Source of the DNA: Euryarchaeota archaeon UBA171
GTDB taxonomy: Archaea > Thermoplasmatota > Poseidoniia > Poseidoniales > Thalassarchaeaceae
Length of the DNA: 64,000 nucleotides
Assembly: GCA_002497295.1 (NCBI GenBank)
Contig: DANO01000013.1
Location: 1 to 64,000 of the forward strand
Direction of reading: 5' to 3'
Shown: positions 1-8,254 of the stretch, piece after piece
How positions within the stretch are numbered: position 1 is the stretch's first letter
Layout: each line of letters begins with the position of its first letter
The notes under the pieces: generated by a model
Database searches by the model: none
Told to the model about the DNA's origin: nothing
Seen by the model: only the letters and a program-made list of their open reading frames with translations
Position numbers and translations under genes: made by a program

Positions 1-558
1 GTTGCTGGAATTCAGGGGGTTCTCAAAGGATCACCCGAACATGAGTGGGGGCATCCATTGAGAAATAGGATCATGATCACTCTGGATCGAAGCCCAGGCA
101 TACATTTCAGAGAGCTTCAGAGAAGGCTTGTAGTTGCAAATGGGACACTACGTCATCGATTGCGCAGGATGGAAAGTGAAGGGGATATATTCGTTCAGAG
201 AACCAATGGTCGGGTCTGCTATTATGCGGGCCCTCCTGCTCAATTAGAAATTCTAAATGGCATCAGAATAACCAGTGACGCCAGGGCTTCATCCATATTG
301 CCCGTAGGTCTCTCCGATCTTCAAAGGAAGATTGTCAGTCGTTTGGTTGAAAGAGATTCATTCAGGAGTCAGGCTGATCTAGCTAGGTCTCTCGGCAGAT
401 CTCGTTCTGCGGTAAACAGCGCCGTGATGGTCCTCAGAAATAGAGGCATAATCCAGGAGGACATGATAAAACTCGAGAGTCATCTATCTTGTCTTTCAAA
501 TCCCACAGTCGACTATGGTTGGGTCGATATGCAAACCAGAGTCGGTTTCCGAGGGTGA
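1..558 (+). CDS. Winged-helix transcriptional regulator, 5' end cut by window
   Basis: The frame is open from base 1 with no stop, so the gene probably begins outside the window; the TTG at 58 is only the first possible start inside it. The protein carries two winged-helix units. The first has the phrase SPGIHFRELQRRL followed by NGTLRHRLRRMESEG, typical of archaeal membrane-tethered HTH regulators whose N-terminus holds transmembrane helices; such helices would lie upstream of base 1 here. The second unit (LSDLQRKIVSRL ... SQADLARSLGRSRSAVNSAVMVL) is MarR/ArsR-like. A role as DNA-binding regulator follows from the fold; the target genes are unknown. The neighbour at 611 is a second winged-helix gene in the same direction, so the two may be related or co-transcribed. 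Confidence 0.7.
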   Translation, partial: VAGIQGVLKGSPEHEWGHPLRNRIMITLDRSPGIHFRELQRRLVVANGTLRHRLRRMESEGDIFVQRTNGRVCYYAGPPAQLEILNGIRITSDARASSILPVGLSDLQRKIVSRLVERDSFRSQADLARSLGRSRSAVNSAVMVLRNRGIIQEDMIKLESHLSCLSNPTVDYGWVDMQTRVGFRG

Positions 559-610
559 ATAGTGCTCTTTGATTGGCAACACTGATGGGCCGTTAGTTTG
601 AGTTCGCTAC

Positions 611-1690
611 GTGCTTAGAGTTCGGTTTGTCGAGAATGCTCTTCCTGCTGGAAGTCGCGATATGAGCGTCCTTCTAGCATGGATACTGGATAGCATGGCC
701 CTAATTAGGTCCAAGGGCGAGGGGAATAGCATAGCTGATGAACAGGGCGGCATGCATTCTATTGTGAGTAAATGCTTCATGTCGGATCTGAGAAAGGGAT
801 GGACAAGTGCGGAGATTGCAGAGGTTACTGGAATCTCATCGACCGGTATCCACCACCAATTGGTGAAAATTAGAGAATCAGGACTTGTCTCTGATGTCAG
901 GGGTGGTGGAGCTAAGAAGTACATGCTGAGAGGAGGTAGCTTCAGTACAGCAATAGAACTCATTTCAGCCAATGCAACGACTATAGCAAAGCAAAGACTG
1001 TCTCCCCTGTACGATGGGGTCATGAATAGCCCAGCAAGGATGGTAGTTTCTGCAGAAGAAGAATCTCTCCCATTCAAGATAGACATCGTAGAACTTGGCC
1101 CATCCTCTGAAAGGGATGTTTTGGAGGAGTTGGTGACGGATTTTGGCTTTGGGGGTGACAGGCCTAGAGCAAACGACTCCCTTCATTCTAATGTGATGAG
1201 CATACTGGTTTCTTCCGAACGTCCTGTGGAGCTTTCCCTACTCATGGAACGATCAGGGGGTAGTCGTGCCAGAGTTGGCCGGATTCTAGAAAGAATGCGA
1301 TCTGCAGGAATGGTGGAGCGAGCAATTGTCGAAGCACGTATACCGATAGACGTATTCGGGAGTTTGAGTCGTCAATATCGTGCTAGAGGCAGCGATTGGT
1401 TGATTGGAAGAGGGGGACTTGGTCGTCTTCCAAATGAGATATGCAAATCGATGATAAATAGTCTTGAAAAGGGAATCTTGACCATCGAAGAAGTGTCCAA
1501 TTCCCTTGAAGAAATACCTCTTCTTGATCAAAGGGTGCTGCTTAACACAATTGGTGGACGTGCGCCTCTTGGATATCGATTAACAGGTGCAACGGGAGGG
1601 GAGGTAGTGGCATCAGTGCTTCGCGGACTCGAACGTACATTGTCCAGAATATCGTCTGTAGCAGGGCGATTAGATTCCTTACTCGAATGA
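611..1690 (+). CDS. Winged-helix domain protein of unknown target
   Basis: A 359-residue soluble protein with at least two helix-turn-helix stretches: one near residues 60-95 (GWTSAEIAEVTGISSTGIHHQLVKI cut here as TSAEIAEVTGISSTGIHHQL) and one near 200-235 (PVELSLLMERSGGSRARVGR). The C-terminal third is helical with no motif I recognise. The GTG at 611 gives the longest form; an ATG at 662 is the alternative and no Shine-Dalgarno sequence decides between them. It starts 52 bases after the upstream regulator and ends 5 bases before the stop of the convergent dihydrouridine synthase. I infer a DNA-binding regulator; no ligand-binding domain is recognisable. Confidence 0.6.
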   Translation: MLRVRFVENALPAGSRDMSVLLAWILDSMALIRSKGEGNSIADEQGGMHSIVSKCFMSDLRKGWTSAEIAEVTGISSTGIHHQLVKIRESGLVSDVRGGGAKKYMLRGGSFSTAIELISANATTIAKQRLSPLYDGVMNSPARMVVSAEEESLPFKIDIVELGPSSERDVLEELVTDFGFGGDRPRANDSLHSNVMSILVSSERPVELSLLMERSGGSRARVGRILERMRSAGMVERAIVEARIPIDVFGSLSRQYRARGSDWLIGRGGLGRLPNEICKSMINSLEKGILTIEEVSNSLEEIPLLDQRVLLNTIGGRAPLGYRLTGATGGEVVASVLRGLERTLSRISSVAGRLDSLLE

Positions 1691-1695
1691 ACCCT

Positions 1696-2673
1696 CTATG
1701 CGGCAATTGTATCTTCTTCCAGTTCTCGCAGATATTCAGACACCATTTCTCCGAGATCTTCATGGTTTTTGGCCCTATGAAGAGCGACTCTCATAGATGA
1801 TGCTCCTGGCAAGCCCTTGGTGAATGATACTGCATGCCTCTTGGAATTCTTACTTCCTTTGACGCCGTATACTTCGGAGCAAATTTGCAGATATCGTTCC
1901 CAACACCAACGTCTTGCAACTACCACATCCTCGCTATCCCAAGGAGGATTTTCGTCGGTCCATCCGAGATCTCGCTTTATTTCATGAAATATCATTGGAC
2001 GTCCTATAGCGGCCCTTCCTATCATGAGGCCTGCTGCTCCAGTGGACTCTAAGCAATCAACTGCAGTTCTTGAGTCTATTACGTCTCCATTCGCAATGAC
2101 CGGGATAGAAACTGAGTCAACAATCTGGCGAATTGAGGACCAATCTGCTATTCCAGAATATCTCTGTCTCAAGGTTCTCCCGTGCACACAAACACGAATC
2201 ACTCCCTCGTTTTCCAATCTTTTCGATATCTCAAGAGCGGTGTCTGGACCGGATCCCGTTCCAAGCCTCATCTTGACGGAAATAGGAATGTTGGATGCTT
2301 CTATACAGGATCGGACTAGATGTACGACTCGATCAGGATTCTTCAATAAGGCCGCTCCTGCATTATTCCTGCATACCTTAGGCGCCGGGCATCCGAAGTT
2401 AATGTCAATAATATCCGCACGATCTTGAAGCATCCTAACCGTGGAAACCATCTCATTTTCATCGCCCCCGAATATCTGAGGTATGAATGGGTGCTCTCTT
2501 GGGTGGCTATCCATCTTCAACCAAGATTTTGCTTCTTTTCTCGATAGGCCAGAGGCCGCAGTGAACTCTGTCATAGTGAAATCAGCACCACACTCGCTCG
2601 CCAGGAGCCTATATGCCAGATCAGTTACTCCTGCCATAGGAGCAAGGAAGAGAGGTACTGGACCTGTTGGCAT
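1696..2673 (-). CDS. dus: tRNA-dihydrouridine synthase
   Basis: FMN-dependent reduction of uridine in the tRNA D-loop. The N-terminal TIM barrel opens with PLFLAPMAGVTDLAYRLL, the active-site cysteine lies in DINFGCPAPKV, the FMN and phosphate contacts are in VKMRLGTG, VCVHGRT and GLMIGRAAIGRP; a short helical C-terminal domain follows. The 325-residue length is normal for Dus. I chose the ATG at 2673 because it is 8 residues before the barrel; a GTG at 2703 overlaps the stop of the upstream gene as GTGA and is a real alternative that would imply translational coupling. It is the last gene of the apparent S2 / small protein / Dus operon. The tRNA position modified cannot be told from sequence. 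Confidence 0.9.
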   Translation of the reverse strand: MPTGPVPLFLAPMAGVTDLAYRLLASECGADFTMTEFTAASGLSRKEAKSWLKMDSHPREHPFIPQIFGGDENEMVSTVRMLQDRADIIDINFGCPAPKVCRNNAGAALLKNPDRVVHLVRSCIEASNIPISVKMRLGTGSGPDTALEISKRLENEGVIRVCVHGRTLRQRYSGIADWSSIRQIVDSVSIPVIANGDVIDSRTAVDCLESTGAAGLMIGRAAIGRPMIFHEIKRDLGWTDENPPWDSEDVVVARRWCWERYLQICSEVYGVKGSKNSKRHAVSFTKGLPGASSMRVALHRAKNHEDLGEMVSEYLRELEEDTIAA

Positions 2674-2699
2674 GCCCCATTCGCCACGAGCGCCATATT

Positions 2700-3083
2700 T
2701 CACGATGACTCGGCAATATGAGTTAGTTTCTCGGATATTAGCTCTGAAAGCGATAGCACGGAACCCCTGCATTCCTTCAATTCATCATCTGAAGCAATAG
2801 TTAGGAATCCAGAATCGGTCTTTGCAACTAAAATAGGAGTATTTCCATCAGTGTATGAGATTAAATCATCTGGACGTTCATTTAGATGAACGAGGTGGAA
2901 GGGTATGTCGAATTTGTTCCTGAGTTGTTTCATATCCGACTTTTCCCATGCAATTTTGTGGGTTATGTCGCAAAGTGAGCAATGTTGACCCTTGAGTAAG
3001 GCTCCTGCGACGTATTTTATCTCTCCAATTAAGCCGCCATCGGCATGATAGACGCCCCATATTGATTCCACAGGCATACACAT
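2700..3083 (-). CDS. Conserved small protein with HCSLCDITH motif
   Basis: A protein of about 127 residues of unknown function. Its N-terminal half reads VYHADGGLIGEIKYV then HCSLCDITHKIAWEK, a pattern I recognise from uncharacterised proteins in diverse bacteria and archaea; Cys-x2-Cys plus flanking histidines could bind metal. The rest predicts a mixed alpha/beta fold with an aspartate-rich LNERPDDLISY stretch. Starts at 3083 (ATG) and 3077 (ATG) are both possible; a TTG at 3098 is less likely. It lies between rps2 and dus on the same strand, which hints at a translation- or RNA-linked role, but that is only context. Confidence 0.65.
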   Translation of the reverse strand: MCMPVESIWGVYHADGGLIGEIKYVAGALLKGQHCSLCDITHKIAWEKSDMKQLRNKFDIPFHLVHLNERPDDLISYTDGNTPILVAKTDSGFLTIASDDELKECRGSVLSLSELISEKLTHIAESS

Positions 3084-3125
3084 CTGTTGTCGATGCAACT
3101 TATGGATGGCTGTAAACAGCCGTAA

Positions 3126-3743
3126 CTAAAATGTCGATTCCCAATCATCAACGTCTTGTGAGCGCTCCCAATCCGCATAAGTAGCCTCGCCTCGTTGAAC
3201 GAGCGTTTCTCTGGCGAGCAACCAGTACACCAATGAGAGTGATCTTCGGCCCTTGTTATTTGCTGGCAAGGCAAGATCTACATTCCTCAATGTGTTGTTT
3301 GCATCGCATATTCCAATCACGGGTATTCCAGAACTGATTGCCTCGTTGAGTGCTTGTGAATCGGCGGATGGATCGGTGACCATCAGAACCTCAGGCTCGA
3401 TGTATGAGCTAAGCCTTGGATTAGTAAGTGTGCCTGGGATGAATCTGCCGACTATTCTCTTAGCGCCTATGGCCTGTGCGAATTTTCGAGCAGGGCGCTG
3501 TCCGTACTGGCGTGCACTGACTACGAGTACTCTGGAAGGATCGTATCTGTTGAGAAATGATGCCACTACACGTATGCGCTCATCGGTCTTCTCTATGTCA
3601 ATCAGATGGAGGCCTGTACCGTCCTGTCTGTCGGTATCGAGGAAGCGGTTCATGTCAGCAGACTTCTGATTTGTGCCTATGTGAACCGCATGAGTTCTGT
3701 ACATGTCGAAGGGTACGAGCGGGGCTACTTGTTCCGTCATCAT
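3126..3743 (-). CDS. rps2: Small ribosomal subunit protein S2 (uS2)
   Basis: Component of the 30S subunit. The 205-residue length and the segments HAVHIGTNQKSADMNRFL, LHLIDIEKTDERIRVVASFL, GRFIPGTLTNP and the late IPVIGICDANNTLRNVDLALPANNKGRRSL match archaeal S2/eukaryotic RPSA, including the C-terminal stretch of three asparagine-rich turns. Two adjacent ATG codons (3743 and 3740) can serve as start. It is first in an apparent operon with the HCSLCDITH protein and dus. A TATA-like box lies about 33-40 bases upstream. Confidence 0.95.
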   Translation of the reverse strand: MMTEQVAPLVPFDMYRTHAVHIGTNQKSADMNRFLDTDRQDGTGLHLIDIEKTDERIRVVASFLNRYDPSRVLVVSARQYGQRPARKFAQAIGAKRIVGRFIPGTLTNPRLSSYIEPEVLMVTDPSADSQALNEAISSGIPVIGICDANNTLRNVDLALPANNKGRRSLSLVYWLLARETLVQRGEATYADWERSQDVDDWESTF

Positions 3744-3775
3744 GATGCCTCGGCAACGCGGCCACCTAACGGGCG

Positions 3776-3783
3776 TTCATAAG
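3776..3783 (-). promoter_or_regulatory. TATA-like box upstream of rps2
   Basis: On the minus strand the sequence CTTATGAA lies 33 bases upstream of the rps2 start. This is the spacing expected for an archaeal TATA element with a short leader. The match is not perfect and no transcription data are available. Confidence 0.3.
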
Positions 3784-3817
3784 CGCTCCGTAGACGTATG
3801 AGAGAAGAGTTGTACGA

Positions 3818-4426
3818 TTAATCCAGTTCTGACTGGAAAGTACAATCATCAGACTCATGAATTTCAGCGAACCTGATACATGGCTTTGTGATAGTAACGA
3901 AGACATCAAAATGGTCCTTGGCAGTGAGTTGCTCTATGCCGGGCTCCCACCCATATCCTCTTGCATCTACTTCTAGAGTCCATGCCCCCTCGCTGAATTC
4001 CATGCCAGAATAGTCCCACCTCTCAAGTGGATGATCCTGGGTTACTCGTATCTCCCAGAAAGGATCGCCGCCTGCTGACTTCGATCCCGGAGCCCAAAGT
4101 TTTGCATCGACATATCGAAATAGATTTGTCTCATTTCCTATAAGGCTCTCAAATGTCTCAGAAAGAGGCATCTGAGCACGGAAAGATATGGACATACTTT
4201 GAACGCTTGGATCTATTTCCATGGTGCTTTCATTGTAATAGTCGGTTGAGTCGAAACCTGTTGATGTGAATGTGTGATCAAAACCAATTGATTCTTCTCG
4301 GAGTATTGTTTCAGGAGGATCTCGCATGTCCTCCATCATTTCACGTTGGAGCACTAATCCAAGACACCCTGAGCATGCTCCTGCCGCTAGGATGAGGGTT
4401 GTGATCGCCATCGCGGAGGCACGCAT
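3818..4426 (-). CDS. Secreted lipoprotein, function unknown
   Basis: A 202-residue protein with a signal peptide ending in a lipobox-like LAAGACSGC (residues about 13-21), so it is probably exported and lipid-anchored at a cysteine. The mature part is acidic, has NES/NET glycosylation-type sequons and no domain that I recognise; WEIRVTQDHPLERWDYSGMEF suggests a beta-rich fold. Two cysteines near the C-terminus (KPCIRF and DDCTF) may form a disulphide. It follows the cupredoxin gene in the same direction with a 171-base gap. An envelope partner of the upstream copper protein is possible but is only context. Confidence 0.6.
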   Translation of the reverse strand: MRASAMAITTLILAAGACSGCLGLVLQREMMEDMRDPPETILREESIGFDHTFTSTGFDSTDYYNESTMEIDPSVQSMSISFRAQMPLSETFESLIGNETNLFRYVDAKLWAPGSKSAGGDPFWEIRVTQDHPLERWDYSGMEFSEGAWTLEVDARGYGWEPGIEQLTAKDHFDVFVTITKPCIRFAEIHESDDCTFQSELD

Positions 4427-4597
4427 CGAAGATTGAGAGTTGTCGATTTGATTTCAACGGAGCGGTCATCTGGGAGGTTTGCTTCCATTCCAAGCATTGA
4501 ATTGTGCCATCCGAGAGGAAGGGGCGCCTCGATGACGACAAGAGAGTCAACTGAGCTACGGCTTTGACGTGCCCTGTGAGTACCGAGAGGCGAATGA

Positions 4598-5113
4598 CTA
4601 CTTTTTCCGAAATATGGTTGATTTTAGGGTCTCATAACGAAAGAGAAGAAGGACGCTGATCGATAGGACGATCAGTCCCAATCCGTATGATGTGAAGTAG
4701 GATTGCCCCTTGCTTGATTCTGAGTTTTCTGGATCTTTTTCTTCGGACTCATCTTGCGTTTCATTCATTGGTTGAACGGTTATTTCTCCGACCATTCCAA
4801 GCTGTTCATGTGGCTCACAGACAAATTCATAACTACCACTCATACCAATCTCGAACACAAATCTGTAGTCCACATTTCTGGAAGGATCGCCACTGTCAAA
4901 CAATCCATCTGTTGATACTGCATTGTGGGGCAGTAACTCTCCTGACCAGAAGAATCGTACAGCCTGGCCTTCCTTAATCGTGATATCTGAAGGGCTAAAC
5001 TGCAAATTTGTGCTATCGACTGTGATAATTACATCGTCATCTTGAGCAATTACAGTTGTGCTGGTTAGTAGCACTCCGAACGCTGTTACCAAAATCAAAA
5101 ACCGATATCTCAC
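4598..5113 (-). CDS. Membrane-anchored cupredoxin (plastocyanin/halocyanin type)
   Basis: A blue copper electron-transfer protein of 171 residues. A signal peptide (residues about 5-23) is followed by a cupredoxin domain whose type-1 copper ligands are all visible: His63 in LPHN, Cys99 and His102 in CEPHEQ, and Met107 in LGMVG. An acidic linker rich in Glu and Ser (about 116-136) leads to a C-terminal membrane helix (about 145-162) with a basic cytoplasmic end. The domain thus sits outside the membrane, as in halocyanins. Start is GTG at 5113. It is downstream of CcmF and an FKBP gene, which fits an exported electron-transfer cluster. The redox partner is unknown. Confidence 0.85.
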   Translation of the reverse strand: MRYRFLILVTAFGVLLTSTTVIAQDDDVIITVDSTNLQFSPSDITIKEGQAVRFFWSGELLPHNAVSTDGLFDSGDPSRNVDYRFVFEIGMSGSYEFVCEPHEQLGMVGEITVQPMNETQDESEEKDPENSESSKGQSYFTSYGLGLIVLSISVLLLFRYETLKSTIFRKK

Positions 5114-5148
5114 GATTCAAGGCAAGGATACTATCACTTAGTTTGATG

Positions 5149-5844
5149 TTATTCTTCTTCATCGATCTTTCGAGGTTCGTGTACTTCACGGAATACCACT
5201 ACTCCGACACCGAGATGTTCCCTAAGTGTCCTAACCAAACTGAACTTCGCATATGGCCAGTTTTGGTCGTATGCGATGGATTCAGGCAACGTGATTGTTA
5301 CATCGTCCTTCTCAAATTTGACCTCAAAGTCATCTTTGCCTGTATTCATCTCAAGTAGGGTCTGGACTCTCGCCTTCTTCTGCTTCACAACTTTGACGAT
5401 TGAATATGTATATCGAAGTTTGACTCCCGCGAGAGGATGGTTGTAGTCAATTCGTGCACGACCGGCGCGGGCCATCTGTAGAACTCCCGATCTTCCATTG
5501 ATTTCGACTTGTGAGCCTATGGCCAGAGTATCTGGGTCACGGACACTTCGCATCAAGACATTCATCCCGACTGTCTCAACAAGATTGCCATCACGATCCC
5601 CATAAGCATCCTCTGGTTCAATATCAAAGGTGTATTCTTCTTTCTCCTTTGCACTCTCAAGATGCTCTTCGAATCCTTTGATGAGCCTGCCATCCCCGAT
5701 GACGGTGATCATTGGTTTGTAAGTTCGACGCTCATCGTGTATTTCATGCTCCTTGGCGACATCTTCTCTTGTGGTCTCTAGCAGTGATTCAGTATCTGCA
5801 TTGTATAGATCGTAATCGATGTGAACGATGGTTCCCTTCTTCAT
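5149..5844 (-). CDS. FKBP-type peptidyl-prolyl isomerase (SlyD-like)
   Basis: A prolyl isomerase/chaperone of 231 residues. The FKBP domain opens with GTIVHIDYDLYNADTESLLETT, contains VIGDGRLIKGFEEHL and FDIEPEDAYGDRD, is split by an IF-type insert, and is followed by a second, C-terminal domain (about 140-231) typical of long archaeal FKBPs. I chose the ATG at 5844 because GGAGG lies 7 bases before it; an ATG at 5889 abutting the ccmF stop would add 15 residues and has no such site. The lack of a signal peptide places it in the cytoplasm. It sits between ccmF and the cupredoxin gene and could assist folding of envelope or nascent proteins. Confidence 0.85.
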   Translation of the reverse strand: MKKGTIVHIDYDLYNADTESLLETTREDVAKEHEIHDERRTYKPMITVIGDGRLIKGFEEHLESAKEKEEYTFDIEPEDAYGDRDGNLVETVGMNVLMRSVRDPDTLAIGSQVEINGRSGVLQMARAGRARIDYNHPLAGVKLRYTYSIVKVVKQKKARVQTLLEMNTGKDDFEVKFEKDDVTITLPESIAYDQNWPYAKFSLVRTLREHLGVGVVVFREVHEPRKIDEEE

Positions 5845-5889
5845 TCTGGGCCCTCCAGTGGGCCCGGCGACCTGCTGGTCCCTTTTCAT

Positions 5890-8250
5890 TCAGTCGGTTG
5901 ATGGGGTCCGTCTCAAATCGTGACTTGATAGGGCTAGAGACCCTCCGATGAGCAATAAAATCCAACCAACCCAGACCATATGACTCCCTTGTAAGTCGTA
6001 TACAGTTACCCCCACTCGATCAATATTCTCGATTTCTCCAAACATTAGCTCGTTTAGTGCTCTGCTAGCCTGTGCAACGTCAAGTATGAACATCAAATCA
6101 CCCTGAACCTGTGAGATTCGATCGACTTCAGATCTTGTGAGGATTTCTCCGGAAGGGGTATCAAATCGTAATATCCCGGGCCTTGCTGACTCGATATAAT
6201 TGCCATCCGCATCATGAATCTCTATCTGAAACTCCACGAATCCATCAGCGATTGAGTACTCATATGCTGAATCTTCAGAATCTATGGCGTTTACTCCTGT
6301 GAATGTAAGGATGTAGCCTGCATGGTCTACAGGTTGGTCTCGAACTAAAGTTACCAAATGAGAAGGGTCTGTTCTATCAACTAAAGTAGTTGTCAGTACG
6401 TGTCCAAGAAGCAAAATCAATATCCCCACATGAGCTATGCTGGAACCCACTTTACGTCGATTTGGAATGCTCCACTTAGCGGGGTAAAAACGCTCACTAG
6501 AAGAGATAGATGTACGTATTGACTTCCACATCTCAATCAAAGTAGGGGGCAATGCGATCACCAAACAGGCCAGTATAGTACCAGCAACTTGTCCTCTTGT
6601 AAGGCTCTCAGTGAAATTCCGGTCAGGATCTCCCGGTAGACTGAGGCCATTTGCCATAGCACCTATTGCTAGCGAGATTGTCAGCGTCCCAATCACCGCG
6701 AATACGCCTACCCTGCCGTCGTTACCCTTGCCCCACGAATATACCGTGAGTGAAAGTGCAAGAATGATTAAAATTGGAGCACCGAATACCTCATGCGCCT
6801 CAAGACTTGTCCCATCTATTTCTGCTGTAAGCAGCATCCAAGTTAAACCAAGATATGCTATTGCACCAAACCATGGAGATGCTCTAGAAATTCGATTTTG
6901 ATTTCTGGGATTGAAAATGGGTTCCAGCAAAGATTCAGGTTCATCGTCAGGAGGAGCCAGTACCCATGGCACTAGGAAAGTTGCCATCCCTGAAACTGCC
7001 AGAGGGAGAGATGCTGCCCATGACCAACTTGCAAATAGATACAGTGCAACGCCAGAAAAAATCCATACGATAGAAATTTCTTCTGAGTCGCCCTCTACAA
7101 TGAGGATCATAAGAGCAAGGCCAACTACCAACACAAGTGTTGATCCAGTCAATGCTCCGATGATTAATGTGGCAATAAGTAAACTGGCGGTCAATGTGGG
7201 GGATTGCTTCCTCAGTGAAATCCTGCCCATCTTCTGAAGCGTCCTTGATTGTACTTTGAGAAGATGCCAGATCAGAGCTAATCCAAGCACCATGGTCATG
7301 ATTAGGTATGTTATGACTTCTATGCCAGCAGCACCCTCTCCAGCTAGAGAAATTATCCTCAGATAAGGGTCCGAGGATTCCGACCCCGCACCATCTGCCG
7401 CAAAAGAATGCACTGAGGACCAAACGCCGTTTGCACGTGTGACAAGTGTAGAGTGGATTGCGAGCGCGCCGACCCCTATCATAACTGCAGGGCTGGCTTT
7501 GCGTGCCTTTACAGAAGTCTGACTTCGAGCGTGGAGAACGGCAACCAAGCATACCCAAGGCAAGAAAGACGCTGTTTCAACAGGGTCCCATGCCCAATAG
7601 CCCCCCCAATCGAGCACCGTATATGCCCACAAACCTCCAAGACCGATGCCTGCAGTTCCAACTACGAATGCTGCCCTGGCCCATGGGAGAATTTCATCAT
7701 GTAGGGAGAGCTCATCGCGATCTTCCAACAATCCTGAAACAGACATGATTGCAGGGATCAGGCACAAGGTGTAGAATGCAAAGATAATTGGCGGGTGTAT
7801 TACCATCAGATCAGTCTGAAGTAGTGGATTGAGATAGTTGCTAAAACCTGAGGAAGGGGCAAATGGATCTAGAAGCATGGAAATGCAAAGTAGGATCCCA
7901 TTTAGACCGACTACCATTCTCAAAGAATTTTGTTCATTAGGACTTGTTTTAGACAGGATTAGTGAACCCATGGCCAACCATGTACACCACATCAAGAGTG
8001 GTCCAGAGCGTCCGCCCCACACTGCAGATATTCTGTAAAGAATGGGGAGTTCTTCGCCACCGAATCTCGATACCAGGTCGAGAGAATCCCAGTTCCATAT
8101 GAATGCAATAACCATCAGAGTGAATGGCAGTGACTGAATAGTGACCAGAACAGACAAGGGTAAGCGCCTAGATATCTTCGATGATGAAGCCCAAATCAGC
8201 GATATTATTGACGCTGTCAGAAGTATCAAACGCCCAGATAAAGGAAGCAC
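5890..8250 (-). CDS. ccmF: Cytochrome c biogenesis protein CcmF
   Basis: Membrane haem-lyase subunit of system I cytochrome c maturation. The protein (about 786 residues) is hydrophobic throughout with well over ten membrane helices and contains the haem-handling WWD-type motif WGGYWAWDPVETASFLPW near residue 213, preceded by VMIHPPIIF-type histidine segments and followed by a large extracytoplasmic loop near 620-720. The GTG at 8250, 4 bases after the stop of the upstream reductase, gives the natural hydrophobic start; an ATG at 8295 would need 41 bases of overlap. No CcmE, CcmC, CcmA/B or CcmH is in the window, so the rest must be elsewhere or absent. Confidence 0.85.
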   Translation of the reverse strand: MLPLSGRLILLTASIISLIWASSSKISRRLPLSVLVTIQSLPFTLMVIAFIWNWDSLDLVSRFGGEELPILYRISAVWGGRSGPLLMWCTWLAMGSLILSKTSPNEQNSLRMVVGLNGILLCISMLLDPFAPSSGFSNYLNPLLQTDLMVIHPPIIFAFYTLCLIPAIMSVSGLLEDRDELSLHDEILPWARAAFVVGTAGIGLGGLWAYTVLDWGGYWAWDPVETASFLPWVCLVAVLHARSQTSVKARKASPAVMIGVGALAIHSTLVTRANGVWSSVHSFAADGAGSESSDPYLRIISLAGEGAAGIEVITYLIMTMVLGLALIWHLLKVQSRTLQKMGRISLRKQSPTLTASLLIATLIIGALTGSTLVLVVGLALMILIVEGDSEEISIVWIFSGVALYLFASWSWAASLPLAVSGMATFLVPWVLAPPDDEPESLLEPIFNPRNQNRISRASPWFGAIAYLGLTWMLLTAEIDGTSLEAHEVFGAPILIILALSLTVYSWGKGNDGRVGVFAVIGTLTISLAIGAMANGLSLPGDPDRNFTESLTRGQVAGTILACLVIALPPTLIEMWKSIRTSISSSERFYPAKWSIPNRRKVGSSIAHVGILILLLGHVLTTTLVDRTDPSHLVTLVRDQPVDHAGYILTFTGVNAIDSEDSAYEYSIADGFVEFQIEIHDADGNYIESARPGILRFDTPSGEILTRSEVDRISQVQGDLMFILDVAQASRALNELMFGEIENIDRVGVTVYDLQGSHMVWVGWILLLIGGSLALSSHDLRRTPSTD

Positions 8251-8254
8251 GTGC

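Noticed and set aside
607..1086. Long minus-strand frame of 159 codons
   Set aside because: It is the mirror of the winged-helix gene on the plus strand; its peptide is rich in Ser, Leu and Pro with no motif.
4530..4570. tRNA-like GTAGCTCAGTTG on the minus strand
   Set aside because: It looks like a tRNA D-arm start, but no pairing acceptor, anticodon stem or T-arm follows at the right distances, even with an intron allowed.
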